From: Pseudonocardiaceae bacterium
Lineage (GTDB): Bacteria; Actinomycetota; Actinomycetes; Mycobacteriales; Pseudonocardiaceae
NCBI GenBank assembly: GCA_009379845.1
Contig: WHSZ01000028.1
Location: forward strand, 1 to 64,000
DNA: 64,000 nt
Direction of reading: 5' to 3'
Below, piece by piece: positions 1 through 9,466 of this stretch (positions are counted from its first letter, which is position 1; each line of letters begins with the position of its first letter). Below the pieces are notes generated by a model. That model saw only the letters and a program-made list of their open reading frames with translations. It searched no databases and was not told where the DNA came from. The translations under genes were made by a program, and so were the position numbers.

Positions 1-56
1 CGACCCGTGAGTACCGACCCGTGAGTACCGACCCGTGAGTACCGACCCGTGAGTGC
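1..56. repeat. 14-bp tandem repeat, four copies
   Basis: The unit CGACCCGTGAGTAC occurs three times exactly (1-14, 15-28, 29-42) and a fourth time with its end altered (43-56). The array may continue left of the window. The CGTGAGT core also starts the hairpin elements at 6449 and 17931, so a relationship is possible but unproven. Confidence 0.85.
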
Positions 57-68
57 TGAGCCGCGGCG

Positions 69-98
69 TTGACCTTTGCCCTCAGATTGTCATACGAT
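69..98 (+). promoter_or_regulatory. Promoter of the catabolic cluster with a GntR-type operator candidate
   Basis: TTGACC (69-74) and TACGAT (93-98) are separated by 18 nt, a good sigma-70-like promoter about 40 nt before the first gene. TTGTCATACGA (87-97) fits the FadR-subfamily half-site pattern TNGTNNNACNA exactly and overlaps the -10 box. The GntR/FCD regulator encoded at 3263 is the natural candidate to bind it. Binding is inferred. Confidence 0.55.
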
Positions 99-137
99 CA
101 GACGGTCAGTCGATAGAGCAGAGCGCAAGGGAGCGCG

Positions 138-956
138 ATGATCGACTCGGAGAGTGCCCGGCGCGACTCGTCGGTCTACGACGTTTTCGCCGTGCGGTAC
201 GGGACGCGAACGACCTCGAAAAGCGAGGTCTACCTGAACTATCACGTGTACGGGGAACCGGACGCCACGGTCGGCATGGACTACTTCTTCTGGATCGCCA
301 GGAGCCCCGAGTCGGTCATCGTGATCGACACCGGATTCGCGACCGACGTCGGGGTTCGGCGGGGCCGAACCATCCTGTGTGAACCGTCCGCGGCACTGGC
401 CAACCTGGGATTGACGCCGGCCGACGTGTCCCAAGTCGTGGTGACCCACGCGCATTACGATCACATCGGGAATCTCGGCCTGTTTCCGAACGCGGAAATC
501 GTGATCGCCCGGCGGGAATTCGAGTTCTGGACAGGGCCGTACGCCACCAGGCTGCAATTCGCCGCACCCGTTGAGCGATCGGAGACAGCCCGGCTTTCGG
601 ACATCTGGCGGCAGGGCAGGCTGAGTCTCGTGGGGGAACGCGAGACCATCGCCGCGGGTGTCGAGGCGGTCGTCGTTGGCGGGCACACTCCGGGCCAGCT
701 CGTGGTGCTGGTGTCCACGGATTACGGGCAGGCGGTGCTTGCCTCCGATGCCCTGCACTACTACGAGGAATACGAGCGCGATCGCCCGTTCGCCATCCTC
801 GCGGACCTCGAGGATATGTACCGGGCCTACGACATGCTCGGCGAAATAGCGAGTGATCCCGGCCGCTTGCTGGTTGCCGGGCACGATCCCGATGTGCTCA
901 AACGATTCCAGCCGATCGGCGACGCGGACGATGCCCTCGCTATCCGGATCGCGTGA
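138..956 (+). CDS. Metallo-beta-lactamase-fold hydrolase, AHL-lactonase-like
   Basis: A 272-residue protein of the MBL fold. The metal-binding motif HxHxDH is at residues 104-109 (THAHYDHIGN), and further metal ligands are likely in the GHTPGQ and SDALHY stretches. The size and the order of motifs match the N-acyl-homoserine-lactonase/lactone-hydrolase branch. It is the first gene of a co-directional cluster with two beta-hydroxyacid dehydrogenases, so a catabolic lactone or ester hydrolase is at least as likely as a quorum-quenching enzyme. The start ATG follows AAGGGAG. The substrate cannot be told from sequence. Confidence 0.85.
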   Translation: MIDSESARRDSSVYDVFAVRYGTRTTSKSEVYLNYHVYGEPDATVGMDYFFWIARSPESVIVIDTGFATDVGVRRGRTILCEPSAALANLGLTPADVSQVVVTHAHYDHIGNLGLFPNAEIVIARREFEFWTGPYATRLQFAAPVERSETARLSDIWRQGRLSLVGERETIAAGVEAVVVGGHTPGQLVVLVSTDYGQAVLASDALHYYEEYERDRPFAILADLEDMYRAYDMLGEIASDPGRLLVAGHDPDVLKRFQPIGDADDALAIRIA

Positions 957-997
957 GCCATCTCGCGGAGTCCACAGTGGACATTAAGGAGGATTTC

Positions 998-1918
998 ATG
1001 TCCCCACCACGGATCGGGCTGATCGGTCTGGGGAACATGGGTGGCCGGATCGCACGCCGGATCGTCGAAAGCGGCGCCTCGGTTGTCGGCTATGACACGG
1101 ATCCAGGACGGGTCGCTACGGCCGGCGCGCAGCCGGCCGAATCCGTCGCTGAACTCGTCCGGAATACCGACTATGTGCTGCTTTCCCTGCCGGACAGCTC
1201 GATCGTGGACGCGGTCGTGCTCGGCGAGCACGGAATCCTGCCCAGCTGCCGATCGGGCCAGATCGTGGTGGATCTGAGCACCGCTTCACCCGGTTCCACC
1301 ATCGCTTCGCAGGCGAAACTGGCCGAACGCGGGGTGGAGTTCGTTGACGCCGGCATCTCGGGTGGCGCGGCCGCGGCAGAGAAGGGCACGCTGACCATCA
1401 TGGCCGGCGGTTCCGCCGAGGTCGTCGAGCGGATTCGCTGGTTGTTCGAGCCGTTCGCCTCGAAAGTCGTGTACATGGGGGCGTCCGGCACCGGGCACAC
1501 CACCAAGCTGCTCAACAACTTCCTGAACGCGGTGAGCCTGGCCGCCACCTCCGAGGTCATGATCGCCGGTCGTAAGGCAGGCATCGACCTCGACACCCTT
1601 CTCGAGGTGCTGAACAGCAGCAGCGGCGTGAACTTCGCGACGCTCAACCGTTTTCCGCACATCGCGCACGGGGACTACCTGGAAGGTGGGCTCACCAGCG
1701 CGCTGATGATGAAGGACGTCCTGCTCTACGTCGATCGAGCGCGCGAGCTGGGTGTGCCGTGCCTGAATGCTTCCGGGCCGATGGCGAGCTTCGGCCTCGC
1801 CGCGCAGCTTGGGTACGCCGACGAGATCAGCAATCGCGTGGTGGACGCGATCGGCGACGTCTCAGGAGGCGTTCGGCTGCACGAAGGAGAAACACAACCG
1901 AAGGGTGGCCAATCATGA
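998..1918 (+). CDS. NAD(P)-dependent beta-hydroxyacid dehydrogenase (HIBADH family), copy 1
   Basis: A 306-residue member of the 3-hydroxyisobutyrate/tartronate-semialdehyde reductase family. The N-terminal Rossmann motif GLIGLGNMGG lies at residues 7-16. The substrate-binding signature is DAGISGG at 117-123 (usually DAPVSGG), and the catalytic lysine is K170 in the TTKLLNN context. The family oxidises beta-hydroxy acids to semialdehydes or the reverse. The ATG at 998 is chosen over an in-frame upstream start because AAGGAGG lies a few bases before it. The stop overlaps the cupin start (ATGA). A second paralogue lies two genes on. Confidence 0.88.
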   Translation: MSPPRIGLIGLGNMGGRIARRIVESGASVVGYDTDPGRVATAGAQPAESVAELVRNTDYVLLSLPDSSIVDAVVLGEHGILPSCRSGQIVVDLSTASPGSTIASQAKLAERGVEFVDAGISGGAAAAEKGTLTIMAGGSAEVVERIRWLFEPFASKVVYMGASGTGHTTKLLNNFLNAVSLAATSEVMIAGRKAGIDLDTLLEVLNSSSGVNFATLNRFPHIAHGDYLEGGLTSALMMKDVLLYVDRARELGVPCLNASGPMASFGLAAQLGYADEISNRVVDAIGDVSGGVRLHEGETQPKGGQS

Positions 1919-2310
1919 AGATCATCCCGGGGCGCGCGGAAGACGTGGTGTCCGAGAACCGCACCGCGACGTTCACCGGAACCGTGTGGGGCGATCCGGT
2001 GCTGCCGGCCACCGACGGCGTCACGATCAACAACGTGTTCTTCGCGCCGGGGTCGCGAACGTACTGGCACGAACACGAGCACGGTCAGATCCTGCACGTC
2101 ACCGCCGGCAGTGGGCTGATCTGCGCGTTCGGGCAGTCACCACGGGTGATACGGGCCGGCGACACGGTGTGGGTGCCGCCAGGCGAGCGGCACTGGCACG
2201 GCGCGGGCGGGCAGAGCTACCTGCTGCACCTGGCTGTGTCCCTCGGCAGCACCCACTGGCTGGACGAAGTCAGCGAGAACGACTACGCCACGACGCCGGC
2301 GGAAGGCTGA
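1915..2310 (+). CDS. Small cupin-domain protein
   Basis: A 131-residue single-domain cupin. The first cupin motif shows the usual histidines (YWHEHEHGQILHVTAGSG), and the second holds PPGERHWHGA, so a metal-binding beta-barrel is expected. Family members are often isomerases, dioxygenases or ligand sensors; the reaction here is not predictable. Its start overlaps the stop of the upstream dehydrogenase, so the two are translationally coupled and likely act on the same compound. Confidence 0.85.
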   Translation: MKIIPGRAEDVVSENRTATFTGTVWGDPVLPATDGVTINNVFFAPGSRTYWHEHEHGQILHVTAGSGLICAFGQSPRVIRAGDTVWVPPGERHWHGAGGQSYLLHLAVSLGSTHWLDEVSENDYATTPAEG

Positions 2311-2315
2311 GAGCG

Positions 2316-3230
2316 GTGCGTGAGAGCAGCCAGCCAGCAGCCGGCGCGGTGATCGGTTTCGTCGGCCTTGGACGGATGGGCGAGCCGATGGTCCGGCGAC
2401 TCACCGGTGCCGGTTACCAGGTTCGTGGCTACGACGCCGAGCCCTCGATCCGCGCGAGATTGTCCGATGTGGACGGGTTGACGATTGTCGACGGGCTGGC
2501 CGAAGTGGTGCGTGGCGCGGAAGCGACGATACTCATGCTGCCGAATTCCTCGGCGGTGCGTGCGGTTCTTCTCGACGATGGGTTGCTCGACACGCTGCCG
2601 TCCGGCGTCGTGTTGATCGATATGGGCTCCTCCGAACCGCTCGTTACCAGGGAACTTTCCGAGCTGGCCGGCAAGCGTGATGTGTCGCTGTTGGACGCGC
2701 CGGTTTCCGGCGGCGTGCTCGGCGCGCGGCACGGCACGCTGACGGTGATGGTTGGCGGTCCGGAAGATCGCCTCGACGCGTGCCGCACGCTGCTCGGCGT
2801 GCTCGGAAAGCAGGTGCTGCACGTCGGGCCGGTCGGTGCGGGGCACGCGCTCAAGGCGCTGAACAACCTGCTGTCCGCGACGCATCTGCTGGTCAGCTCC
2901 GAAGCGCTGCTGGCTGGCCGGGCGTTCGGCCTCGATCCGGATGTGATGCTGGACGCGATCAACGGCTCGAGCGGGCGCAGCGGTTCGACGGAGAACAAGT
3001 GGCCGCGGTTCGTGCTGCCCGGCAACTACGCGTCCGGGTTCGGGCTGCGGCTGATGCTCAAGGACATGCGCATCGCGACCGAACTCGCCAGGGCGAGTGG
3101 TCTACCGTCCCTGCTCGGCGAAGCCTCCGTCGAGTTGTGGGCCCGAGCAGCCGAGGAACTTCCGGAAGACGCTGATCACACCGAGGTGGTGCGATGGTTG
3201 GAGCAACATACCGACCGCAGGGTTCGTTGA
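2316..3230 (+). CDS. NAD(P)-dependent beta-hydroxyacid dehydrogenase (HIBADH family), copy 2
   Basis: A 304-residue paralogue of the gene at 998. It has the Rossmann motif GFVGLGRMGE, a canonical DAPVSGG signature (117-123) and the catalytic lysine K170 in GHALKALNN. The GTG at 2316 is preferred: GGAAGG lies about 10 nt upstream inside the end of the cupin gene. GTG 2349 is a possible alternative. Two reductases of one family in one operon suggest sequential or stereospecific steps on one hydroxy-acid. The differing signature (DAPVSGG here, DAGISGG in copy 1) hints at different substrates. Confidence 0.87.
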   Translation: MRESSQPAAGAVIGFVGLGRMGEPMVRRLTGAGYQVRGYDAEPSIRARLSDVDGLTIVDGLAEVVRGAEATILMLPNSSAVRAVLLDDGLLDTLPSGVVLIDMGSSEPLVTRELSELAGKRDVSLLDAPVSGGVLGARHGTLTVMVGGPEDRLDACRTLLGVLGKQVLHVGPVGAGHALKALNNLLSATHLLVSSEALLAGRAFGLDPDVMLDAINGSSGRSGSTENKWPRFVLPGNYASGFGLRLMLKDMRIATELARASGLPSLLGEASVELWARAAEELPEDADHTEVVRWLEQHTDRRVR

Positions 3231-3262
3231 TGATGCACGTGAGGAGATCGTAGGATGCGGAA

Positions 3263-3997
3263 GTGACTGCCGAGCAGCCCGAGTCTCCGGAGTGGCCCGA
3301 TGCCATTCGCATCGGCCGGGTAGCCGCGCCGCTGCGCGAGCAGGTGCTCGCAGTGCTTCGCCAGGCGATTCTCGACTTCCAGCTCAAACCGGGGCAGCGT
3401 CTGGTGGAACGTGAGTTGATCGAACAACTCGGCGTTTCCCGGACCACGATCCGCGAGGTTCTCCGGCAGCTGACCGCCGAGGGGTTGGTCACGGTTATCC
3501 CCCAAAAGGGTGCTGTGGTGACCAAGCCCTCCGCCGAGGACGCGGCGGATCTGTACGAGGCAAGGGCGGCATTGGAAGCCCTAGCGGTACGGCGTTTCGT
3601 GCAACGCGCTTCGGACGAACACGTGGCGGAACTGAAGGCGGCCACCGAGGACATCGAGCGGTTGTCCGGCGATGGTTCGGCCACCCGCGAGGTGTTGCGG
3701 GTGAAGGACCGGTTCTACGAGGTGTTGCTGGACGGCGCGGGCAGCCCGTCGATCAAGCAGATCCTGGACGGTTTGCAGGCGCGGGTGCGCGTGTTGCGCG
3801 CCACGTCACTGTCCGAGCCGGGCAGGGCAGGCCGGGCCGCCACGGAGATCAGGGCGATCGTGCAGGCCATCGAGATCCGGGACGCGGACAAGGCCGCGGA
3901 GTTGTGCGCCGAGCACGTGCAGAACGCCGCAGCGGCCGGTCTGGGTGCGCTGCGAAAGGTCGACGCGGCCGAGAATTCGGATTCAACCGGTCGCTGA
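3263..3997 (+). CDS. GntR-family transcriptional regulator, FCD subfamily
   Basis: A 244-residue regulator. A winged helix-turn-helix spans about residues 20-90 (ERELIEQLGVSRTTIREVLR is the recognition part), and an all-helical FCD ligand domain runs from about 95 to 220. The FCD domain commonly binds carboxylic acids through a metal site, which fits a cluster that also carries a dicarboxylate-type transporter. It starts at a GTG 32 nt after the dehydrogenase. It probably controls the promoter at 69-98 and perhaps the palindrome at 4045-4069. Confidence 0.9.
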   Translation: MTAEQPESPEWPDAIRIGRVAAPLREQVLAVLRQAILDFQLKPGQRLVERELIEQLGVSRTTIREVLRQLTAEGLVTVIPQKGAVVTKPSAEDAADLYEARAALEALAVRRFVQRASDEHVAELKAATEDIERLSGDGSATREVLRVKDRFYEVLLDGAGSPSIKQILDGLQARVRVLRATSLSEPGRAGRAATEIRAIVQAIEIRDADKAAELCAEHVQNAAAAGLGALRKVDAAENSDSTGR

Positions 3998-4044
3998 GCC
4001 GGTTCGGTACGTATCCGTTAGCTGAATTCCTCATCGCAGCTGTG

Positions 4045-4069
4045 TTGTCGCGCGCGTAATCGCGCGCAA
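4045..4069. promoter_or_regulatory. GC-rich palindrome before the CMD-like gene
   Basis: TTG(T)CGCGCG and CGCGCGCAA face each other across the spacer CGTAAT, with one bulged base, in the 98-bp gap between the GntR gene and the CMD-like gene. It could be an operator or an intrinsic hairpin. It does not match the site at 87-97. Confidence 0.4.
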
Positions 4070-4095
4070 TAGAAACCTGACCAAGGAGGACGCTT

Positions 4096-4872
4096 GTGAC
4101 TCTTACCGAGCGGCAAGCCGCGCTCAAAGACGAATTTATCAAGAAGCGGGGAACGTGGGGACAATCCTGGGAAAGCATTCTTCGGCTCGATCCGGATTTC
4201 CTCGAATCGTACCTGCGATTTTCGACGGTGCCGTGGCGAAGCGGCCCGGACGGGACCGGATACCTGGAACCGAAGGTGAAGGAATTCATCTACATCGCCG
4301 CGGATGCCGCCGCGACACATCTCTACGAACCGGGTATTCGGCAACATGTGCGCGCGGCTATCGAGCAGGGTGCCACCGCGGATGAATTGATGGAGGTGCT
4401 GGAACTGGCCAGCACGCTCGGTATCCACGCCTGCAACATCGGGGTGCCGCTGCTGCTCGAGGTGCTTGAAGAGGAGGGTAAGCGGACCGAGGCGGCGCCG
4501 CTCGACGAACGTCAGGAACAGCTCAAGGCCGAGTTCACCGAGAAACGCGGTTACTGGCACCCATTCTGGGAAGGCCTGCTCGAGCTGGATCCGGAATTCT
4601 TCGCGTCCTACGTGGACTTCTCCTCGGTCCCGTGGACGAAGGGTGTATTGCCGCCGAAGGTCAAGGAACTCGTTTACATCGCCTTCGACGCCTCGGCCAC
4701 ACATCTCTACGAGCCCGGTATGAAACTGCACATGCGCAATGCGATTCGCTACGGGGCAACGGTCGAGGAAATCATGGAGGTGCTGGAGATCGTCAGCGTG
4801 ATCGGAATTCATGGCTGCACGGTTGCCGCGCCCATTCTGCAGGAAGAGCTCGATAACACCAATCGTGGTTGA
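4096..4872 (+). CDS. Tandem carboxymuconolactone-decarboxylase-like protein
   Basis: A 258-residue protein built from two homologous halves (about 1-125 and 132-258). Each half has the order (T/D)ERQ, KRG.W, LDP(D/E)F, PPKVKE-like, ATHLYEPG, GAT.(E/D)E(L/I)MEVLE and GIH.C. This is the CMD/AhpD fold, but there is no CxxC redox pair, so peroxidase activity is unlikely. The conserved His and the single Cys in GIHAC/GIHGC are candidate active-site residues. AAGGAGG precedes the GTG start. It lies between the regulator and the transporter and is probably an enzyme of the same pathway. Confidence 0.82.
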   Translation: MTLTERQAALKDEFIKKRGTWGQSWESILRLDPDFLESYLRFSTVPWRSGPDGTGYLEPKVKEFIYIAADAAATHLYEPGIRQHVRAAIEQGATADELMEVLELASTLGIHACNIGVPLLLEVLEEEGKRTEAAPLDERQEQLKAEFTEKRGYWHPFWEGLLELDPEFFASYVDFSSVPWTKGVLPPKVKELVYIAFDASATHLYEPGMKLHMRNAIRYGATVEEIMEVLEIVSVIGIHGCTVAAPILQEELDNTNRG

Positions 4873-4909
4873 CGGCCACGGACACGAGCAAGCAGTACGG
4901 AGGAAATCA

Positions 4910-6448
4910 ATGGCGACAGACTCCGCGTCGACTCGCGCCCGGCACCCGGAAGATGATTCACCATCGGAAGAGGGCGAGAGCAGGGCGACACTTCGCCGAA
5001 AGAGAATTGGTCTGTTTCTGGGAATAGTCGCCGCGGCGCTCACGTACGCGTTGTTGCCGGCCGAAGTGTCACCCGAAGCTCGGGCCGCCACCGCGGTAAC
5101 CGCGGTCATGGCGCTGTGGTGGATGACCGAGGCCCTGCCGATACCGGTTACGGCACTCCTTCCGCTGGTGCTGTCCCCGGTACTGGGCGTCGCGGAGATG
5201 GCGGATGTCGCCAGCCCGTACGCCAGCGAGGTCGTGTTCCTGCTGATGGGTGGCTACATGCTCGGCCAGGCAATGCAACGGTGGAACCTGCACCGTCGCC
5301 TTGCCCTCGTCATCGTGTTGCTTGTCGGGGAAAGCCCTGTCCGGCTGATCGGTGGCTTCATGCTCGCCACGGCGTTCATCAGCATGTGGGTGTCGAACGC
5401 GGCGACGACCATCATGATGTTGCCGATCGGACTGTCCGTGCTCGGCCTCGTGAAGCAACTCGGCCAGGGTAAGGGCGACCCCGCGTTCGGTACCTCGTTG
5501 ATGCTCGGCATCGCGTTCGCAGCGACCATCGGTGGCTTCAGCACCCTGATCGGCTCAACGCCGAACGCGCTGATCGCCGGATACCTCGAGGACAATCACG
5601 GCATCCGGATCACGTTCGCCGATTGGCTGATGTTCGGGTTGCCGATCACCGTGGTGTTCGGGTTCTTCGCCTGGCTGATACTGACCAGGGTCATCTTCCC
5701 GCCGCGAATCAAACGGCTGCCGGGTGGCCGAGGGCTGGTTCGCGACGAACTGGCGAAAATGGGTCCGGTCACCAGGGGCGAGCGGCGGGTCATCGCGGTC
5801 TTCGTGTTCGCGGCGTTCTCCTGGATCTTCGTTCCGTTGCTGGCGGAAACCGAGCTGATCGGCGGCGCGCTTCCCTGGCTGGCCAATGTCACGGACGCCG
5901 GAATCGCCATGACGGTCGCGTTGCTGCTGTTCTTGCTACCGGTCGACGCGAAGCGCGGCACCCAGGTGCTCACCTGGGATTCGGCGAAAGAACTGCCGTG
6001 GGGCATGTTGCTGCTTGTCGGCGGTGGGCTGAGCTTGTCCAGCCAGCTGACCGACAGCGGCATGACCGAGTGGTTCGGTGAACAGGTCACCGGGCTTGCC
6101 GCGTTGCCGACCGTGGTCATCGTGCTGATCCTGCTGGTGATGGTCATGCTGCTCACCGAGTTGACCAGCAACACCGCGACCGCGGCGACGTTCATCCCGA
6201 TCATGGGCGGGGTCGCAGCCGGTATCGACGTCGAGGTGATGGTGCTGGTGCTGCCGGTGGCCTTGGCCGCACAGATGTCGTTCATGCTGCCGGTCGCCAC
6301 ACCGCCGAACGCCATGGTGTACGGCAGCGGTTACGTGACGATGGGTCAGCTGATCCGCGGCGGCGTGTGGCTCAACGTGACGGGCCTGCTGATCACGATG
6401 CTGGTGATGTACACCCTCGCTCGCTGGATGTTCGGCGTCGCGCTGTAG
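4910..6448 (+). CDS. DASS (SLC13) family carboxylate/sulfate transporter
   Basis: A 512-residue polytopic membrane protein with about 11-12 hydrophobic segments after a charged N-terminus of about 45 residues. The family signatures are present in both inverted halves: SNAATTIMML with STLIGSTPNA, and SNTATAATFIP with ATPPNAMVYGSG. Family members take up di- and tricarboxylates, usually with sodium. The ATG at 4910 follows CGGAGG. As the last gene of the cluster it probably imports the substrate that the upstream enzymes degrade. Confidence 0.9.
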   Translation: MATDSASTRARHPEDDSPSEEGESRATLRRKRIGLFLGIVAAALTYALLPAEVSPEARAATAVTAVMALWWMTEALPIPVTALLPLVLSPVLGVAEMADVASPYASEVVFLLMGGYMLGQAMQRWNLHRRLALVIVLLVGESPVRLIGGFMLATAFISMWVSNAATTIMMLPIGLSVLGLVKQLGQGKGDPAFGTSLMLGIAFAATIGGFSTLIGSTPNALIAGYLEDNHGIRITFADWLMFGLPITVVFGFFAWLILTRVIFPPRIKRLPGGRGLVRDELAKMGPVTRGERRVIAVFVFAAFSWIFVPLLAETELIGGALPWLANVTDAGIAMTVALLLFLLPVDAKRGTQVLTWDSAKELPWGMLLLVGGGLSLSSQLTDSGMTEWFGEQVTGLAALPTVVIVLILLVMVMLLTELTSNTATAATFIPIMGGVAAGIDVEVMVLVLPVALAAQMSFMLPVATPPNAMVYGSGYVTMGQLIRGGVWLNVTGLLITMLVMYTLARWMFGVAL

Positions 6449-6477
6449 CTCGTGAGTCTTTTTAGGTGCTATAGCAT

Positions 6478-6494
<17 letters not shown>
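6449..6494. terminator. 46-bp palindromic bidirectional terminator element
   Basis: Arms of 22 nt starting CTCGTGAGTCTTTTTAGGTG pair across a 2-nt centre with a single G-T mismatch. It lies between the convergent transporter (+) and response regulator (-). The right half is coding: it supplies the last residues (RESF) and the TAG stop of the response regulator. A related element sits at 17931. Confidence 0.8.
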
Positions 6495-7121
<627 letters not shown>

Positions 7122-7125
<4 letters not shown>

Positions 7126-8336
7126 CCGGCGACCTCCGCGGTGGGAACGTAGACGGGCAGTATGACACTGACCTCGAATCCACCGTCCGCAGTGGACTCC
7201 GCTTGCAGCGAGCCACGAATCAGCTCGACACGTTGCCGTAGCCCGTGCAGGCCGGCGCCCGACCCGGTGCCCCGCAACCCGGAGTCCACGTCGCGTCGCG
7301 GCGCGGTGTTGCGTACGGATAGCCGGATCCGATCCGCGCCGTAGCGCACCACGATCCGGACTCGGGCGCCTGGCGCGTGCTTGCGCACGTTCGTCAACGC
7401 TTCTTGCACCACGCGATACGCGGTGCGGGCGACGACCGGCGAGGCACGTTCCGGATCACCGTCGACGGCCAGTTCGACCGGAACCCCGACCGACTCCGAC
7501 TCGGCGGCCAATGTGGACAGATCGGCGGAGAGCCCGGTGATTTCCTGGTCGGAAGAGTCGGCGTGCTCGCGCAGCACGCCGACCAGATCGCGCATCTCCT
7601 CGAGCGCTTGACACCCGGAAGCGCGGAGTTCCTCGGCGGCCTCCCTTGCCGTGTCGTCCTTCGTGGTGACACGCAAGGCACTGGCCTGCAACACCATCAG
7701 GCTCAGCCGGTGCGACACGATGTCGTGCATCTCGGCGGCCAACCTGCTGCGCTCCTCGGCGCGCGCCTGCTCGGCGAGCAGCTCCTGTTCCCGCTCGGCG
7801 CGCTCGGCGCGATCCCGTAACGACCGCACCAGCCGTTGTCTCGCCTGCACGTACATCGCGAGCAGCGCGGGCACCGCGGTGGAAAGCAAGCCGAACGGGG
7901 TGATCGCCCAGGACGGTTCCCACGGCCGGGTGGCCAGAACGACGAGGATCCCCACCAGGATCCACGCGCGGCGCCGATCGAAGTAGGACACCAGGTTGTA
8001 CACCACGACCGGCGTGATGGTGGCTGAGGTGGCACTGGTCGCCGGGTTCTCCGGAACCAGCAATCCAGGGGAGAACAGGTCGGACGCGAGCATGGCCAGC
8101 GCGGCGAGCACGGTGTACAGCCCAACCGCCCACGGAGTTCTTGCCAGGAACAACACCGAGACGTCAACGCTGAGCTGGAGCACCAGACCGGCCGAGGGGC
8201 CCAGCCAACCCGTGGTCGGTGGCCCGCCGACGGCGACAAGCACGTCGAGGGTGGCGAAGCCAAGCACGGCAGCCACGATGATGGCGGCCTCCATCGGGCG
8301 CGACACGCGCATCCATTGCCACCAGGGACTCTTCAC
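7122..8336 (-). CDS. Sensor histidine kinase of the NarL/DesK type
   Basis: About 404 residues. Five to six membrane segments occupy residues 15-165. A charged coiled-coil follows, and then a HisKA_3 phospho-acceptor box with H204 (LAAEMHDIVSHR). The HATPase region shows VVQEALTNVRKHA and a glycine-rich GTGSGAGLHGLRQR. There is no large extracytoplasmic loop, so it probably senses within or near the membrane. The start is uncertain: GTG 8336 is chosen, and an in-frame ATG at about 8312 is an alternative. The next upstream gene is divergent. Confidence 0.88.
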
Positions 8337-8509
8337 ATCGCCAGACGGTACCCACTCCGGGACGCCAGGGTGCGCGTGAGCGCAACCAAAGTTGCGCCCG
8401 GCCGGCGAGATCGCAACGTTCGTTGTTCGCACCGACCACTTTGCGCCCTGCCGCCGGCCACAACGGACCGGATGGAATGCCATCGAACCGATCTTCGGAG
8501 GTGGCAAAC

Positions 8510-9454
8510 GTGCGAGAACACACTCGACGTAGCGCGCTGCGTGGCGCGTCGGTGGTGGGGATGGCGGCGATGGCGAGCACCGCCCCCGCCACGGTGGCCA
8601 GCGCGAGAAACCGCGGCCCTACCACGTTCGTATTCGTGGCCGGCTCGAACGGCAGCGCGTCGAACGAACCCGAGCTCGCCATGCGCGGGCACCGCACGGT
8701 CGGCGTGAACCTGCCGGGCCACGAGGTCACGTCGGGGCAGTTCCGCGCCGCGTACCAGGCGCCGCAGGACCTCGACGCGCTGGCGACGGCGCCGTCCCCG
8801 GTGGCTGGCACGACGCTTCGCGACTACGCCAGGGTGACCAGCGAGGTGGTACGCAGGGTGGCGCGAAACGGGCCCGTGGTGCTGGTCGGCGGCAGCATGG
8901 GTGGTGCGACGATCAGCCTGGTCGGCAACCAGATCCCGGATCTGATCGATCGCATCGTCTACGACGCCGCGTTGTGCTGCGTCGACCTTCCAACCATGAC
9001 CGACTACTTCACCACCGCGGAAGGCAGTACCTCGCTGGCCCCGCTGCTGGCCGGTGGGGCGATCGGCGATCCGCAAGCGATCGGTGCCTCCCGCACGAAC
9101 TGGCGTACCGCGGACAAGGACTTCCTCGCCAAGGCCAAGAAGGCACTGATGGCCGGCGGCACGGACGCCGAGTTCTTCGCGATGCTCAATTTCCTGCAGC
9201 CGGACGAGGCGCTCAGCCCGATGACCGAGAACGCCAGGGTTCAGGCGCGCAGCTGGGGCCGGATTCCGCGTACCTACATCCGGCACACCGAAGACCTAAT
9301 GATCCCGATCGCTCTGCAGGATCGGATGATCACCGAGGCGGACGCGCTGACCCCGGACAACCGGTTCGACGTGCGCTCGGTGCGAACCAGCCACGTGCCG
9401 ACCGCCGAGCGGTACCCCGAGATCGTTGCCATACTCGACGAGCTCGCACTCTAG
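8510..9454 (+). CDS. Secreted alpha/beta hydrolase with Tat-like signal
   Basis: About 314 residues. The GTG at 8510 has GGAGG 8 nt upstream and yields an N-terminus with a twin arginine (TRRSALRGASV) and a hydrophobic stretch ending near ATVASA, typical of Tat export. The nucleophile elbow is GGSMGG. The acid is probably the Asp in EDLMIP, and the histidine is in RTSHVPTAERYPEI. This arrangement resembles the plant-esterase/hydroxynitrile-lyase-like branch of the superfamily. It is divergent from the two-component system and 12 nt ahead of a GPP34 gene. The substrate is unknown. Confidence 0.85.
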   Translation: MREHTRRSALRGASVVGMAAMASTAPATVASARNRGPTTFVFVAGSNGSASNEPELAMRGHRTVGVNLPGHEVTSGQFRAAYQAPQDLDALATAPSPVAGTTLRDYARVTSEVVRRVARNGPVVLVGGSMGGATISLVGNQIPDLIDRIVYDAALCCVDLPTMTDYFTTAEGSTSLAPLLAGGAIGDPQAIGASRTNWRTADKDFLAKAKKALMAGGTDAEFFAMLNFLQPDEALSPMTENARVQARSWGRIPRTYIRHTEDLMIPIALQDRMITEADALTPDNRFDVRSVRTSHVPTAERYPEIVAILDELAL

Positions 9455-9466
9455 ATGGGAGTCACG

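Noticed and set aside
1..56. CRISPR array
   Set aside because: The repeats are 14 bp and directly adjacent, with no spacers.
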